A stretch of 60,074 bases of DNA from Fimiplasma intestinipullorum (GTDB lineage: Bacteria > Bacillota_I > Bacilli_A > Erysipelotrichales > Coprobacillaceae): assembly GCA_018715065.1 (NCBI GenBank), contig DVMJ01000055.1, positions 1 through 60,074 on the forward strand. Reading direction: 5' to 3'. This document shows, one piece after another, positions 34,451 through 43,559 of the stretch; position 1 is the stretch's first letter, and every line of letters starts with the position of its first letter. A program made the translations under genes and the position numbers. The notes beneath the pieces were generated by a model, which saw only the letters and a program-made list of their open reading frames with translations, did no database searches and was not told the origin of the DNA.

Positions 34451-35561
34451 CTTTATGTAAAGCTTCTTTTTTCTGAATGCGTCGATGCACCGCCCGTTTA
34501 CCCAACTCATATAAAATGGAAAAAATAGGTAATCCTAAAACCATTCCGATCAAGCCAAACATGCCCCCGCAAATCGTCACGGCAAATAAAACATAGATTG
34601 GCGGTAAACCAACAGAGTTGCCGACAACCTGTGGATAGATCAAATGAGACTCAAACTGCTGTAAGAGCGTACCGAAGATGACAAAAAAGATGGCCTGCAT
34701 CGGACTGGAAAAGACCATCAAAATCGCACAGATGGCAGTTCCAATAATAGGACCGAAGATAGGAATCACATTCGTACAACCAATCAAAACAGCATTGATC
34801 GTCGGATTAGGGAAACGGAAGATCAAACAGCCGATGTAACACAAGACACCGATGATCAGGGCTTCCAGCAATTGTCCACTGACAAAGTTAGAAAAGGTGG
34901 CATAGATCAAATCCACCATCTCCCGCAGCGTGGCATTCACTTTTTTGGAGAACAGCGCCTGACTCAATAAGCTGCACTGACGCAGCACCTTGGACTTGGC
35001 TAATAATATGTAGATAGAAATGATCAGGCCTAAAACAATATTGGTAATTTCTGAGATGAAATTACGCACGACACCGATAGCATCCGGCAGTCTAGCCAGA
35101 ATGTAATCGACCGCCTGGTTGACATAAACATTTAAGTTTTGAATCAGGGTCTCCTGAACATCACTTGAGATATTAAAATAGTCCATGATCTCACGAATCA
35201 ATGATTCAGCACTCTCCATATCGGTTGGGAAGCGCATCACTAAGCTTTTGATATTATCCACAATCTGAGGAGACACAATCAAAACGATGATCGTGATGGC
35301 CAAAAGAACACATAATAATGACAGAACGAGCGAAAAAACCTTTTTCCCGGGAAATTTCTTCAAAAAAAACTGCATTGGCAGATTCAATAGAAACGCAAAG
35401 ACGACTCCCAGCAAAAGCGGCTGGATCACTCTGAAGAAGACCATGAGCACCCGCATGACCATATCCAGTTTCCATACTAGAAAAACAGCCAGCGCAATCA
35501 TGCCCAGAATCATCAGCAGATCTTTGATCGTCATCTCGCGAAGTTTCACATTCCAGTTCAT
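34440..35561 (-). CDS. AI-2E family transporter (PerM-like)
   Basis: A 373-residue membrane protein with about eight helices. The N-terminal helix pair is followed by a cytoplasmic/external segment (about residues 95-165) and a C-terminal core with IPIFGPIIGTAICAILM and YPQVVGNSVGLPPI, both hallmarks of the AI-2E/PerM family (PF01594). Members export or exchange small molecules or ions; a role in autoinducer-2 is not implied. AAGGTGATAGT precedes the ATG. Confidence 0.88.
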   Translation of the reverse strand: MNWNVKLREMTIKDLLMILGMIALAVFLVWKLDMVMRVLMVFFRVIQPLLLGVVFAFLLNLPMQFFLKKFPGKKVFSLVLSLLCVLLAITIIVLIVSPQIVDNIKSLVMRFPTDMESAESLIREIMDYFNISSDVQETLIQNLNVYVNQAVDYILARLPDAIGVVRNFISEITNIVLGLIISIYILLAKSKVLRQCSLLSQALFSKKVNATLREMVDLIYATFSNFVSGQLLEALIIGVLCYIGCLIFRFPNPTINAVLIGCTNVIPIFGPIIGTAICAILMVFSSPMQAIFFVIFGTLLQQFESHLIYPQVVGNSVGLPPIYVLFAVTICGGMFGLIGMVLGLPIFSILYELGKRAVHRRIQKKEALHKENG

Positions 35562-35684
35562 ACTATCACCTTCTTCATTATTGTACTAGATTTACAGAGC
35601 AAAAGGTACCTTTTTGATAAAAAAATACGTTTTACTTAGATATTATGTTATAATCGACGGTGAAACCAGAAGGAGGAAAAAAAC

Positions 35685-36512
35685 ATGCAAATCAAATATT
35701 TGGGAACCGCTGCTGCTGAAGCCATTCCGGCGCTCTTTTGTCATTGTGCTATCTGTGAACAGGCACGTCAAAAAAAAGGCAAAGAGATCCGGGCGCGGAC
35801 AAATGTGCTGATCGACGAGCTGATGATTGATTTTTCACCGGACGCTTTCTATAATATGGTCCGCTATGATCTGGATTACGGGAAACTGGAGCATTTGCTG
35901 ATAACGCATAGCCATGTCGACCATTTTGACGCTGCCGAACTGGTCATGCGCAACCCTGGTGTGTATAGCAATGGACTGGGTAACCGGGTGTTGCACCTTT
36001 ACGGTAATGCCATGGTAGGCAAGGTTTTTAAAAAGATCAGTGAAATAGATAATCAAGGGCAGGCCATTGCCGGCATACAGTTTCATGAATTAACCTATGG
36101 TGTGCCTGTTCGCTGTGGCAGCTTTACAGTGACTGCTTTAAAAGCCAACCATAAACCCGATGAAGATGCCATGATCTATCTGCTTGAAAAAGAAGGCAAA
36201 CATGTCCTCTATGCCCATGATACCGGTGAGCTCGATCCTTCCGTCTATGCTTATCTGAAGCAGCAGCACATCACGTTGGATTTTGTGAGTCTGGATTGTA
36301 CCTGCGGCAAATTAAATTGTCGGGACGGGCATATGGGATTTGAAAACATGTTGAAGGTGCGTGACCGACTCAAGCCTTATTTCAAAACTAACACCACCGT
36401 GGCTGTCAGCCACTTTTCTCATAACGGTAAGCTTAGCCATAGTGAGCTCGAAAGCATGTGTCAAAAGCATGGGATCGCACCGACCTATGATGGCATCGTC
36501 TTTGCGATCTAA
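35685..36512 (+). CDS. MBL-fold metal-dependent hydrolase (PhnP-like)
   Basis: A 275-residue metallo-beta-lactamase-fold hydrolase. The zinc motif is THSHVDHFD (about residues 75-83), with further ligands in ANHKPDED, YAHDTGE and SHFSHN. An N-terminal CHCAIC cluster after the GTAAAEAIPALF strand is like the extra zinc site of PhnP-type cyclic phosphodiesterases. It is therefore probably a phosphodiesterase acting on a small cyclic or nucleotide substrate; no phn genes are nearby. AGGAGGAAAAAA precedes the ATG. Confidence 0.82.
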   Translation: MQIKYLGTAAAEAIPALFCHCAICEQARQKKGKEIRARTNVLIDELMIDFSPDAFYNMVRYDLDYGKLEHLLITHSHVDHFDAAELVMRNPGVYSNGLGNRVLHLYGNAMVGKVFKKISEIDNQGQAIAGIQFHELTYGVPVRCGSFTVTALKANHKPDEDAMIYLLEKEGKHVLYAHDTGELDPSVYAYLKQQHITLDFVSLDCTCGKLNCRDGHMGFENMLKVRDRLKPYFKTNTTVAVSHFSHNGKLSHSELESMCQKHGIAPTYDGIVFAI

Positions 36513-36519
36513 GCAAAAC

Positions 36520-36553
36520 AAACCAGCAAGGCGAAATCATGCTGGTTTCTTTT
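36520..36553 (+). terminator. Intrinsic terminator of the MBL gene
   Basis: AAACCAGCA (36520-36528) and TGCTGGTTT (36540-36548), then CTTTT. Confidence 0.75.
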
Positions 36554-36667
36554 CGTTGCTAAATCCGCTCATGAATGCCGTGCTTTTATCTATGCCAAAA
36601 GAGAATGCTAGTTGCCAAGAATATTTTTAGTTTTTGAAAAAAAATCAAGCCAACCATTAGCCAGCAC

Positions 36668-36673
36668 TATAAT
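36668..36673 (+). promoter_or_regulatory. -10 box of the 2-hydroxyacid dehydrogenase gene
   Basis: TATAAT, 25 nt before the ATG at 36699; no good -35. Confidence 0.4.
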
Positions 36674-36698
36674 AAAGAAAACAAAGGAGTTGAGTGTT

Positions 36699-37655
36699 AT
36701 GCATATTTTATCTTTATTTGAAATGGATGCGGTGCATCAGCAGGCGCTAGAAGCCCTGGCACCTCAGGCGCAGTGGCGCTATACAACATCTGATCGTCTA
36801 GAAGAGCCAGATCTTGACTGGGCCGATATCATCTTAGGAAATCCGCCTGTCTCCCTCTTACATGGACAGGAAAATTTAAAACTTATCTGCCTCAATTCAG
36901 CGGGAAGCGATGCTTATGTCAAACAGGGACGGCTGCACCCCAAGACCCTGCTGACGAATGCTTCCGGTGCCTATGGACAGGCGATCGCCGAATACGTCCT
37001 CAGCTATATCCTCTATTTTTATAAGAATCTGCATCTTTACACCGCCAATCAGCGCCAGCATCGCTGGCAGTATGAAGGCCGGATCGAAAGCCTGCAAGGC
37101 AAAAAAGTGCTGATTGTAGGGGCCGGGGATATTGGTTCACATGTCGCTAAACTGTTAGCGCCATTAGGAACGATCAACCTTGGGATCAGAAGAACGGCCC
37201 GTCCGCTGCCTGCTTATTTTCAGTCTTCCCATACGTTATCCGAGCTCGATGAACTTTTGCCTGACGCTGATATCGTTGTGCTGTCCTTACCGCAATCCGA
37301 CAAGACACAGCAGCTTTTCGATATGAAACGTTTGAAAGAAATGAAAAAAGACGCCATATTGATCAATGTCGGTCGAGGCAGTGCCATCGTCACCGAAGAT
37401 CTTTATGCCGTCATGAAAGAAGGGCATCTCAAGGCCGCCGCTTTGGATGTCGTTGATCCTGAGCCGCTCCCTCAAAATGACCCCTTATGGAATCTGGATA
37501 ATCTCCTGCTGACACCGCACTGCACGGGCGGTTACAGCCTCGCACAGACTTATGAAAAAGTCTATCAGATCATTTATCAGAACTTGAAAGCTTACCTGGC
37601 CGCTGAACCTTTAACGAATCTTGTCGATCCGCAAACCGGTTATCGGCAGGGCTAA
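36699..37655 (+). CDS. D-isomer-specific 2-hydroxyacid dehydrogenase
   Basis: About 318 residues. The NAD(P)-binding Rossmann motif is VGAGDIGSHVAKLLAPLG (about residues 143-160). The catalytic Arg lies in NVGRGSAIV, the Glu in DVVDPEPLPQNDPLW and the His in LLTPHCTGG, so the Arg-Glu-His set is complete. It reduces a 2-keto acid to the D-hydroxy acid or the reverse; substrate unknown. AAAGGAG 9 nt before the ATG at 36699 fixes the start; the frame extends further upstream without a binding site. It overlaps the convergent gene by 4 nt at the stop. Confidence 0.9.
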   Translation: MHILSLFEMDAVHQQALEALAPQAQWRYTTSDRLEEPDLDWADIILGNPPVSLLHGQENLKLICLNSAGSDAYVKQGRLHPKTLLTNASGAYGQAIAEYVLSYILYFYKNLHLYTANQRQHRWQYEGRIESLQGKKVLIVGAGDIGSHVAKLLAPLGTINLGIRRTARPLPAYFQSSHTLSELDELLPDADIVVLSLPQSDKTQQLFDMKRLKEMKKDAILINVGRGSAIVTEDLYAVMKEGHLKAAALDVVDPEPLPQNDPLWNLDNLLLTPHCTGGYSLAQTYEKVYQIIYQNLKAYLAAEPLTNLVDPQTGYRQG

Positions 37656-38812
37656 GCCTTCGCTTTCTTCGATTCATCCCACATGATCTGCAAAGCCTGA
37701 ACTAAATTTTTACGCACAGCCGGCGAAAGCTGGCTGATTTCTTTTAAAGCAGCCAGATAATGTTTGAACGAAAGCCGTGATAACTCACTGAATGTCTTCA
37801 GACCAAGATCATCAAAAAGCTTAAACAGGGCCTCAATGAAGGCCTCTTTTTCAGCTAACTCGAGATTCTCCAAAAAAGCATAGACCTTGATGGCAAAAGC
37901 GACGCTCTCATCCGACAGCTCATCACTGGCAAAACCAAAGGGGCTGACCTCCCAGCTATATAGAGAATGCTGGTTCATCCCTCTCGCAAAACTATGCACG
38001 ACCTCATAGGGTTCCTCATGTCCTAAGACGATCCCAAAAAAAGCGTAATGAGGTACATAGCTGCGTATCCGTCCGAGCATGGTTCGATAAGCGGATTCCT
38101 TTAAAATGTCTTCCTGAAAACCAGGACCGTCATAACTATAAACCTGAACAATTTGCTTCTGATGATCAGCGGCATAAATCGCTGCATACATCGCCAGGTT
38201 TCCCCCTTTCGAATGCCCGCAAAGACGAACGGGGCGTCCCTGACGCATGGATGCGTAGGCTTTAAGGCGCGCATAGCGATGCATGCCTAACAGCGGATTC
38301 GCTAAACAGCTTGAAAGGCTGACAGGTGGCATCGTGTTTAAGACTTCCTCTAAGTATTGTAAAGCTGAGGCCTGACTAGGCACTTCGCGATACAACAGCA
38401 TTTGAAAATCCTCATGCCAGCCTAGCAACGTATCATCCGTGCCACGGTAAGCCAGCACCAGCGACTCATCCTCCAAAACAAAAGTCACAGCGGCAAACTG
38501 TTTGATCAGTTCCGAATCCGAATCATTGCGATAGAAGCATAAGCGCAGCTTGCCATAGCGTTTAGACGGACCGGCCAGCCTTAACAGCTCGGCTCCCTGG
38601 CTATCCAGACTAGAGGCCATCACTCGCCCCCTTTCCTGATAAAGTTGAGCGACTCTTTCCAGACTGATCATTTCTGTGCCTCGATCCACCAGGCCATCCA
38701 AAGGTAAATAGGCCAAAGCCGCCAAGACGAGATAGTCCACTTCCTGATAAGGAAAATGCTGCATATCCAGATCCTGGCGCCAGTAAACATAATCATATAA
38801 GGTTGCTTCCAT
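37652..38812 (-). CDS. Mbeg1-like alpha/beta hydrolase (DUF2974)
   Basis: A 386-residue protein of the Mbeg1-like (DUF2974) family. The lipase-like nucleophile elbow CGHSKGGNLAMYAA is near residue 190, followed by the conserved VYSYDGPGF. LVLAYRGTDDTLLGWHEDF precedes it, as in class 3 lipase-like folds. Physiological substrate unknown. The start at 38812 is set by GAGGTGATCAGG. Its stop overlaps the stop of the convergent dehydrogenase by 4 nt, with no terminator visible between them. Confidence 0.85.
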   Translation of the reverse strand: MEATLYDYVYWRQDLDMQHFPYQEVDYLVLAALAYLPLDGLVDRGTEMISLERVAQLYQERGRVMASSLDSQGAELLRLAGPSKRYGKLRLCFYRNDSDSELIKQFAAVTFVLEDESLVLAYRGTDDTLLGWHEDFQMLLYREVPSQASALQYLEEVLNTMPPVSLSSCLANPLLGMHRYARLKAYASMRQGRPVRLCGHSKGGNLAMYAAIYAADHQKQIVQVYSYDGPGFQEDILKESAYRTMLGRIRSYVPHYAFFGIVLGHEEPYEVVHSFARGMNQHSLYSWEVSPFGFASDELSDESVAFAIKVYAFLENLELAEKEAFIEALFKLFDDLGLKTFSELSRLSFKHYLAALKEISQLSPAVRKNLVQALQIMWDESKKAKA

Positions 38813-38878
38813 CCTGATCACCTCAATCACTGTTCATCTTACCGCAGTCAGGAGAGCTTGTCAAATGATGCGCGAATC

Positions 38879-38908
38879 AAAAAACATCCGGATCATCTGA
38901 TCCGGATG
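38879..38908 (-). terminator. Intrinsic terminator of parAB
   Basis: CATCCGGATC (38885-38894) and GATCCGGATG (38899-38908), a perfect 10-bp stem, with T's on the minus strand. Confidence 0.88.
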
Positions 38909-38910
38909 AG

Positions 38911-39783
38911 TTATTCTTCAATCACACCCATAATCTCTAAAATACGGTTGAGATCATCCTGATTGGTATATTTAATAATGATCTTGTTGTCTTCGACCTT
39001 GGTCTTGGCGCGATATTTACGACGAATCAGTCCTTCGACATAAGCATAATGCGGATCCTTAGGCGGTTTCGGTTTATTCTTCTTTTGAACCTGCAGCTGG
39101 ATTCCTTTGACCAGATTCTCCACATCACGTACGCTGAGCTGCTCCTCAATGGCACGGTTGGCCAGCTTTAAGGCCTGCTCCTCGGACAGCGTGATCAGCG
39201 GGCGCACATGCCCCATACTGAGCTTGCCAGCCAAAACGGCATTCTGAATCTTCTCAGGAAGATTTAATAAACGCAGCGTATTGGCCACATGCGTACGCGA
39301 TTTGCCGATCCGTCCGGCCAGCTGTTCCTGTGTTAAGGACAGTTCATCCATCATATGTTTATAGGCTTGCGCTTCTTCGATAGCATTCAGATCCTCGCGC
39401 TGAATGTTTTCTAAAAGCGCAATTTCGAGCATCTGCGCATCCGTAAAATCGACAAAAATCGCTGGAATCGTCTTCAGACCGGCCAGCTTACTGGCTCTGA
39501 CACGACGCTCACCGGCAACGATCTCATACCCCTGAACTGAGGATTTCTTTAGGATAACGGGCTGAAAGACCCCGTGCTGAGCAATCGAAGCCGCCAGTTC
39601 AGAGAGTTTCTCGTCATCAAAGACACGACGAGGCTGATGCGGATTCGGACGAATTTCATCCAGATTCACTTCCGTTGCGTTTTGTTTGGTCGAATTATTT
39701 TCAATATCATCCAGAACCGTCTGCAGATCGCCGCCAAACAGTTCATTTAAACCTTTACTTAAACGTTTTTTACTCGTGCTCAT
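38911..39783 (-). CDS. parB: Chromosome partitioning protein ParB (Spo0J)
   Basis: A 290-residue ParB. The N-terminal CTPase/sulfiredoxin-like domain has IRPNPHQPRRVF, YEIVAGERRVRASKLAG and LLENIQREDLNAIEEA. The central helix-turn-helix has LTQEQLAGRIGKSRTHVANTL, and a short C-terminal dimer domain follows. It binds parS sites near the origin, spreads as a clamp and loads SMC. It overlaps parA by 14 nt. Size and companion genes fit the chromosomal Spo0J type rather than a plasmid. Confidence 0.94.
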   Translation of the reverse strand: MSTSKKRLSKGLNELFGGDLQTVLDDIENNSTKQNATEVNLDEIRPNPHQPRRVFDDEKLSELAASIAQHGVFQPVILKKSSVQGYEIVAGERRVRASKLAGLKTIPAIFVDFTDAQMLEIALLENIQREDLNAIEEAQAYKHMMDELSLTQEQLAGRIGKSRTHVANTLRLLNLPEKIQNAVLAGKLSMGHVRPLITLSEEQALKLANRAIEEQLSVRDVENLVKGIQLQVQKKNKPKPPKDPHYAYVEGLIRRKYRAKTKVEDNKIIIKYTNQDDLNRILEIMGVIEE

Positions 39784-40543
39784 TACGGTAAATCACTTCC
39801 TTCGCTAATTGGGCATAGGCCTTTGCCCCTTCTGAACGATTATCATAATCAAAAATCGATAGACCGGCGGATGGCGCCTCACTCAATTTGATATTGCGTG
39901 GAATGAAGGTCCGGTAGACCTTCTCCTTAAAATACTTCCGTACTTCCTGAGAGACTTCTACCCCCAGATTCGTTCTTTGATCCAGCATGGTCAGCAGCAC
40001 ACCTTCGATGGAGAGATTCGGATTAAAGACACGCTGGGTCAAGCGAATCGTACTCAGTAACTGAGTGAGTCCCTCCAGAGCATAATACTCACATTGTACC
40101 GGGATAATCACCGTATCACTGGCCGTCAGGGCATTGGTATTCAAGAGGCCCAGTGACGGCGGACAATCAATAATAATATAATCATACTGGTCACGAACTG
40201 GATCGAGCTGCTCTTTCAGACGCCTTTCCCGCCCATTACGTACTTCGGCAAGTTCCAGATCAGCCCCGGCCAAATCAATAGAAGAAGGAACGACATCTAA
40301 ATGATCGATACTGCTTTTGAGAATGACCGTCTCAATCGGATCCTGGTTAACGATCACATCATAGACCGTCGCCTGAAGATTCAAACGGTTCACACCGATC
40401 CCCTGTGTTGCGTTTGCCTGCGGATCAATATCAATCAACAGCACCCGGCGATCAAGATATGCCAAGGCAGCCGCCAAATTGACACTGGTCGTCGTCTTGC
40501 CAACGCCTCCTTTTTGATTTGTAACTGATATCACTTTTCCCAT
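39770..40543 (-). CDS. parA: Chromosome partitioning ATPase ParA (Soj)
   Basis: A 257-residue ATPase with the deviant Walker A KGGVGKTTT, LLIDIDPQANATQG, the Walker B YIIIDCPPSLGLLN and IEGVLLTMLDQRTNLG. It matches chromosomal Soj. It works with ParB in origin segregation and control of replication initiation. AGAAGGATAGGA precedes the ATG; it lies 19 nt after a Cof-type phosphatase gene and overlaps parB. Confidence 0.95.
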   Translation of the reverse strand: MGKVISVTNQKGGVGKTTTSVNLAAALAYLDRRVLLIDIDPQANATQGIGVNRLNLQATVYDVIVNQDPIETVILKSSIDHLDVVPSSIDLAGADLELAEVRNGRERRLKEQLDPVRDQYDYIIIDCPPSLGLLNTNALTASDTVIIPVQCEYYALEGLTQLLSTIRLTQRVFNPNLSIEGVLLTMLDQRTNLGVEVSQEVRKYFKEKVYRTFIPRNIKLSEAPSAGLSIFDYDNRSEGAKAYAQLAKEVIYRNEHE

Positions 40544-40562
40544 TCCTATCCTTCTTTCTATC

Positions 40563-41384
40563 CTATTCTAACCAATGTTGTTTTAAATAAAGGGCCACCC
40601 CATCTTCATCATGATGACCGATGATTCCAGTTGCCTGCTGTTTCAAAAGGTCATGCGCATTGGACAATGCATAGCCCTCATCACTGGCCGCAAATAAACT
40701 CAGATCATTCAAAGAGTCCCCAAAACTGACGACCCGCTCAAACCCGTATCGATCTTTTAAATAACATACGCCATTTTGTTTACTGGCACTTTTCGGCATG
40801 ATCTCCAGCCAGTATTCCCCTGGACGATCGATCTCTTCACTGAAAACAACCTGAATCTGTTTTTCATCTTTAAAGCGCCTATATAAAGGAGAAAGCGCTG
40901 CCTGCGTCCCCATCATGGTCAGATAGAAGATCCGGCCATGATATAATTCATCAAAGGAAGCAACCTGAAAAAAGCGGGTATCCCCCTGACGGCTGGCCAG
41001 ATAAGCCGCAATAGGCGCAGTCGTTGTCTGCCAGCTGACCTGTTCTTTGTGATCGACGACCCGATAAACTAAAGGAGAGATCCCACTTTCACGTATCCAG
41101 TCCAAATAACGTCGCGCTTCTTCCTGTTCAAAGAATTCCCAATGCAAGGCCACCTTATCCTCTGTGTCATAAATCAAAGCCCCATTATATAAGATCACAG
41201 GATAAGCCAAGTTGAGTGGTTCCAGCATTTTCTGACAGGAATGATAAGAACGCGCTGTTGCAATGGTGAAGGCCATGCCATCATCGATCAGTTCATTGAG
41301 TATTTGGATTGAGCGACAAGAAATAACTTTATTCTTATTCAGAAGTGTACCATCCAGATCACTGACATATAAAGTTTTTCCCAT
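40563..41384 (-). CDS. Cof-type HAD-IIB phosphatase
   Basis: A 273-residue phosphatase. Motif I is VSDLDGTLLNKNK at the N-terminus, motif II is TIATARSYHSC, the lysine lies in SASKQNGVCYLK, and motif IV is SFGDSLNDLSLF. Cof family members dephosphorylate sugar phosphates or vitamin intermediates; the substrate is not inferable. It is the first gene of an operon with parA and parB, a chance or regulatory association rather than an obvious functional one. Confidence 0.9.
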   Translation of the reverse strand: MGKTLYVSDLDGTLLNKNKVISCRSIQILNELIDDGMAFTIATARSYHSCQKMLEPLNLAYPVILYNGALIYDTEDKVALHWEFFEQEEARRYLDWIRESGISPLVYRVVDHKEQVSWQTTTAPIAAYLASRQGDTRFFQVASFDELYHGRIFYLTMMGTQAALSPLYRRFKDEKQIQVVFSEEIDRPGEYWLEIMPKSASKQNGVCYLKDRYGFERVVSFGDSLNDLSLFAASDEGYALSNAHDLLKQQATGIIGHHDEDGVALYLKQHWLE

Positions 41385-41416
41385 CTCTGTTCGCTCCTTT
41401 TCCTTAGCATATTTTC

Positions 41417-41444
41417 ATTATATCAGATATTTTTAAGATGTGTA
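41417..41444 (-). promoter_or_regulatory. Promoter of the Cof-parA-parB operon
   Basis: TATAAT (41417-41422) with TACACA (41439-41444) at 16-nt spacing on the minus strand. Confidence 0.45.
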
Positions 41445-41479
41445 GAGGAAAGCCACGCTTTCATTTTATTTTTTCAGGC

Positions 41480-41510
41480 AAAAAAGAGTCCAGCTTAGAG
41501 GCTCTGACTC
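41480..41510 (-). terminator. Intrinsic terminator of the membrane methyltransferase-like gene
   Basis: GAGTC (41486-41490) pairs with GACTC (41506-41510), extended inward by AGC/GCT after one mismatch, with a T run on the minus strand. Confidence 0.65.
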
Positions 41511-42553
41511 CTTTTACGTGCCACCACATAGAAGTGATGTGTCTTGACAGCAAAATAGCCTTTATTTTGAATCAGCTGCGAAATGACATTCAAGACATTC
41601 GCATAGTTTTCGATATGATCGAGATTGATCTTAGAATTGGCTTTCAGATAATGCACAAAGGCCCCTAAGGTCAAAAAGCGCATCTCGCTGCGGCTTTCAC
41701 GCCGATCCAGCAAGAGGTAGTTCAGCTTGCGCAGGGATTCACTGAGGACCTGCATGTTCCAGATATTTTTAGCCTGGAAAGGACTCGACATGGTCGTCAG
41801 CTCCTGCATATTCTCTGATCCCAGCTGATGAGCGATAAAGATCCCATCTTCTTTTAAAACACGTCCCACTTCCTCCGGTTTGAAATTCGTATTATAACAA
41901 ACTAGTAGATCCAGACGTCCATCTTTGAATGGATAACGCTTGTCTGAAGTTAAGCCGGTTACCCGTACTTTCGTATCAGCAAAGCGCTGCTTGGCTTCTT
42001 CCAGCTTCTCATCGACCAGAAAAGCCACCTGGGAATAATGTTTCATTTTTTCCATGAAGACACCGCCATCGCGGGAAAGACAAGCCATATGATCTTCTTC
42101 CTGTACGTAACTATCGACCACTTCCAGAAAATCATAGTTGTCCTGCAGCTCGGTAATCTCCTCCGGATCAAAAGGCCGTTCGATCTCTTTTTTCAAACGT
42201 TCGACCACACCCTTGGCTTCGCCAATGCGTTTTTTGAAACGGAAGCGTCCATAGAAATGAAACACCCAGCCGGAAACGATATCAACAACCACACCAATAG
42301 CCACAAAAAGCACCAGCAATAACAGACCATTGCCACTGAAAATAGAAATACCGCCAAATAAAAGAAAGCAGAACACCATCAGCAAGACCGTGCTTTTCAT
42401 GTTTTTATAAGTGTAACGCTGCTCAAAATCCAAAAAATATTTCAGATCCAGCCGTTTCATGGCCATCCGGCTATCCAATTCACCAAATAATAAGCGCATC
42501 CCGACCATGATCAGGATGATCGAGCCTAAAAGTCCCAATAACTCTGTACCCAT
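41495..42553 (-). CDS. Membrane-tethered degenerate SAM-methyltransferase-like protein
   Basis: 352 residues. Three hydrophobic helices (about residues 4-24, 54-74 and 77-97) precede a cytosolic part. The C-terminal half follows class I methyltransferases: YPFKDGRLDLLVCYNTNFKP is the post-motif strand, VLKEDGIFIAHQLG the next, and FLTLGAFVHYLKAN with GYFAVKTHHFYVVARK resembles the tail of Methyltransf_11 proteins. The Gly-rich SAM-binding motif I is missing; where it should lie the chain reads YSQVAFLVDEKLEEAKQRF. It may bind but not methylate, or be repurposed. AGGAGTTGAAAGAAG precedes the ATG. No operon partner. Confidence 0.65.
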   Translation of the reverse strand: MGTELLGLLGSIILIMVGMRLLFGELDSRMAMKRLDLKYFLDFEQRYTYKNMKSTVLLMVFCFLLFGGISIFSGNGLLLLVLFVAIGVVVDIVSGWVFHFYGRFRFKKRIGEAKGVVERLKKEIERPFDPEEITELQDNYDFLEVVDSYVQEEDHMACLSRDGGVFMEKMKHYSQVAFLVDEKLEEAKQRFADTKVRVTGLTSDKRYPFKDGRLDLLVCYNTNFKPEEVGRVLKEDGIFIAHQLGSENMQELTTMSSPFQAKNIWNMQVLSESLRKLNYLLLDRRESRSEMRFLTLGAFVHYLKANSKINLDHIENYANVLNVISQLIQNKGYFAVKTHHFYVVARKRSQSL

Positions 42554-42652
42554 CTTCTTTCAACTCCTAATTCATGACCCCTATTATAACATAATCCCAT
42601 CTAATCGCCTAATGATTTTACGAAATTCATACCGTCCCATGTCGATTTAGGG

Positions 42653-42658
42653 TATAAT
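42653..42658 (+). promoter_or_regulatory. -10 box of the small lipoprotein gene
   Basis: TATAAT, 23 nt before the ATG; poor -35. Confidence 0.4.
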
Positions 42659-42681
42659 AGAAATGATCAGGAGGGATTGAC

Positions 42682-43071
42682 ATGAAAAAAAGACGATTCT
42701 TCGGATGTATCCTTGTCGGCCTTTGCTTTCTATTAGGCGCCTGCCAAGCCTCTTCCGTAAAAGACCCGGATGCCGATATCAAACAAGCAGCTGCCGCCGT
42801 CATCGAGAATCTGAACACAGGCGAATATGAAGCTATTTTTGAAAATGCCAATGATATGCTGCAGGAAGATCTCTCACCGACCGAACTGGAAGCGCTCTTT
42901 AGAGAAGCAACCAATGGTATCGGAGATTTTGAAGAGATTACCGATCATATTATTGACCAAAGTGACGATGAAATTACCGATATTGCTGTCGTCCGCTACG
43001 AAAACGGGGAACTGCGCTTCACGCTTGGCTTTGATCAGGAACTCAAACTTTGTTATATTTACATAAAATAA
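42682..43071 (+). CDS. Small lipoprotein with DUF3887-like domain
   Basis: A 129-residue lipoprotein. The signal peptide ends in lipobox LLGAC (Cys about residue 20). The mature part is acidic and matches the pattern of DUF3887-type folds: AAAAVIENLNTGEYEAIFENAND, then LSPTELEALFREAT, NGIGDFEE, and a two-strand end. Function unknown; it is probably tethered to the outer face of the membrane. The same domain type appears at the C-terminus of the HAAS protein at 47.6-48.2 kb. GGAGGGATTGAC precedes the ATG. Confidence 0.75.
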   Translation: MKKRRFFGCILVGLCFLLGACQASSVKDPDADIKQAAAAVIENLNTGEYEAIFENANDMLQEDLSPTELEALFREATNGIGDFEEITDHIIDQSDDEITDIAVVRYENGELRFTLGFDQELKLCYIYIK

Positions 43072-43095
43072 AAAGACGTTGTTGAACGTCTTTTT
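43071..43095. terminator. Bidirectional terminator between convergent genes
   Basis: AAAAGACGTT (43071-43080) and AACGTCTTTT (43085-43094) with a GTTG loop; T runs on both strands. Confidence 0.9.
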
Positions 43096-43096
43096 A

Positions 43097-43309
43097 TTAT
43101 CCAATCTTAACGGAACCTTGTACTTCCTTGCCGTCTTTTAAAGTCGCAACATAATAACAAGAAGCTTCCTGTGGTTTATAGTACATGTTTAATGTATCAA
43201 TATTCACCATTTTAATTTCCTGGGATTTCAAATCTTCTTTAACGACTTTAACGATGTCTTCGGCAACAACTTCGGTCTGGTTATATTGTATATAAGTTTT
43301 TGCTTTCAT
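43097..43309 (-). CDS. Small conserved protein (DUF6465-like)
   Basis: A 70-residue soluble protein starting MKAKTYIQYN. The start at 43309 is preferred because GGAGG lies 8 nt upstream and inside the longer frame. A helix around residues 14-30 (VAEDIVKVVKEDLK) and strands NIDTLNMYYKPQEASCYYVATL and GSVKIG resemble small DUF6465-type proteins; a Tyr/Cys-containing strand pair is the main feature. Function unknown. Confidence 0.65.
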   Translation of the reverse strand: MKAKTYIQYNQTEVVAEDIVKVVKEDLKSQEIKMVNIDTLNMYYKPQEASCYYVATLKDGKEVQGSVKIG

Positions 43310-43520
43310 CCTTAAAACCTCCATTCAATAAAATTATAGAGGATAAAATCACTAAAAGCAAGAAAAAATGCTGAATTTATCTTCAAGTATTCCTGTTTTT
43401 CGGATATTTTGTTTCTCTTTTTAAAACGAAAACGCTTTAGTGGTCCTGATTATGGAAACAAAAGTCGAACGCCCACCTTTTTTAGACCTCACGTCAAGGT
43501 AACTAGGCATGATGCCTTAA
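43310..43520. other. Intergenic space upstream of the small gene
   Basis: About 210 bp with no gene seen. It holds the ribosome binding site of the small protein and a weak cre-like core (AAAACGCTTT near 43430) that matches too few consensus positions to call. Confidence 0.5.
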
Positions 43521-43552
43521 AAAGAAAAGCACTGCTTTTTAAGTCAGTGCTT
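43521..43552 (-). terminator. Intrinsic terminator of typA
   Basis: AAGCACTG (43527-43534) and CAGTGCTT (43545-43552) with a T-rich run on the minus strand. Confidence 0.85.
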
Positions 43553-43559
43553 AAGATTC

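Noticed and set aside
43425..43445. AAAACGCTTT core resembling a cre site
   Set aside because: Only about 11 of 14 consensus positions fit and the flanks are not symmetric.
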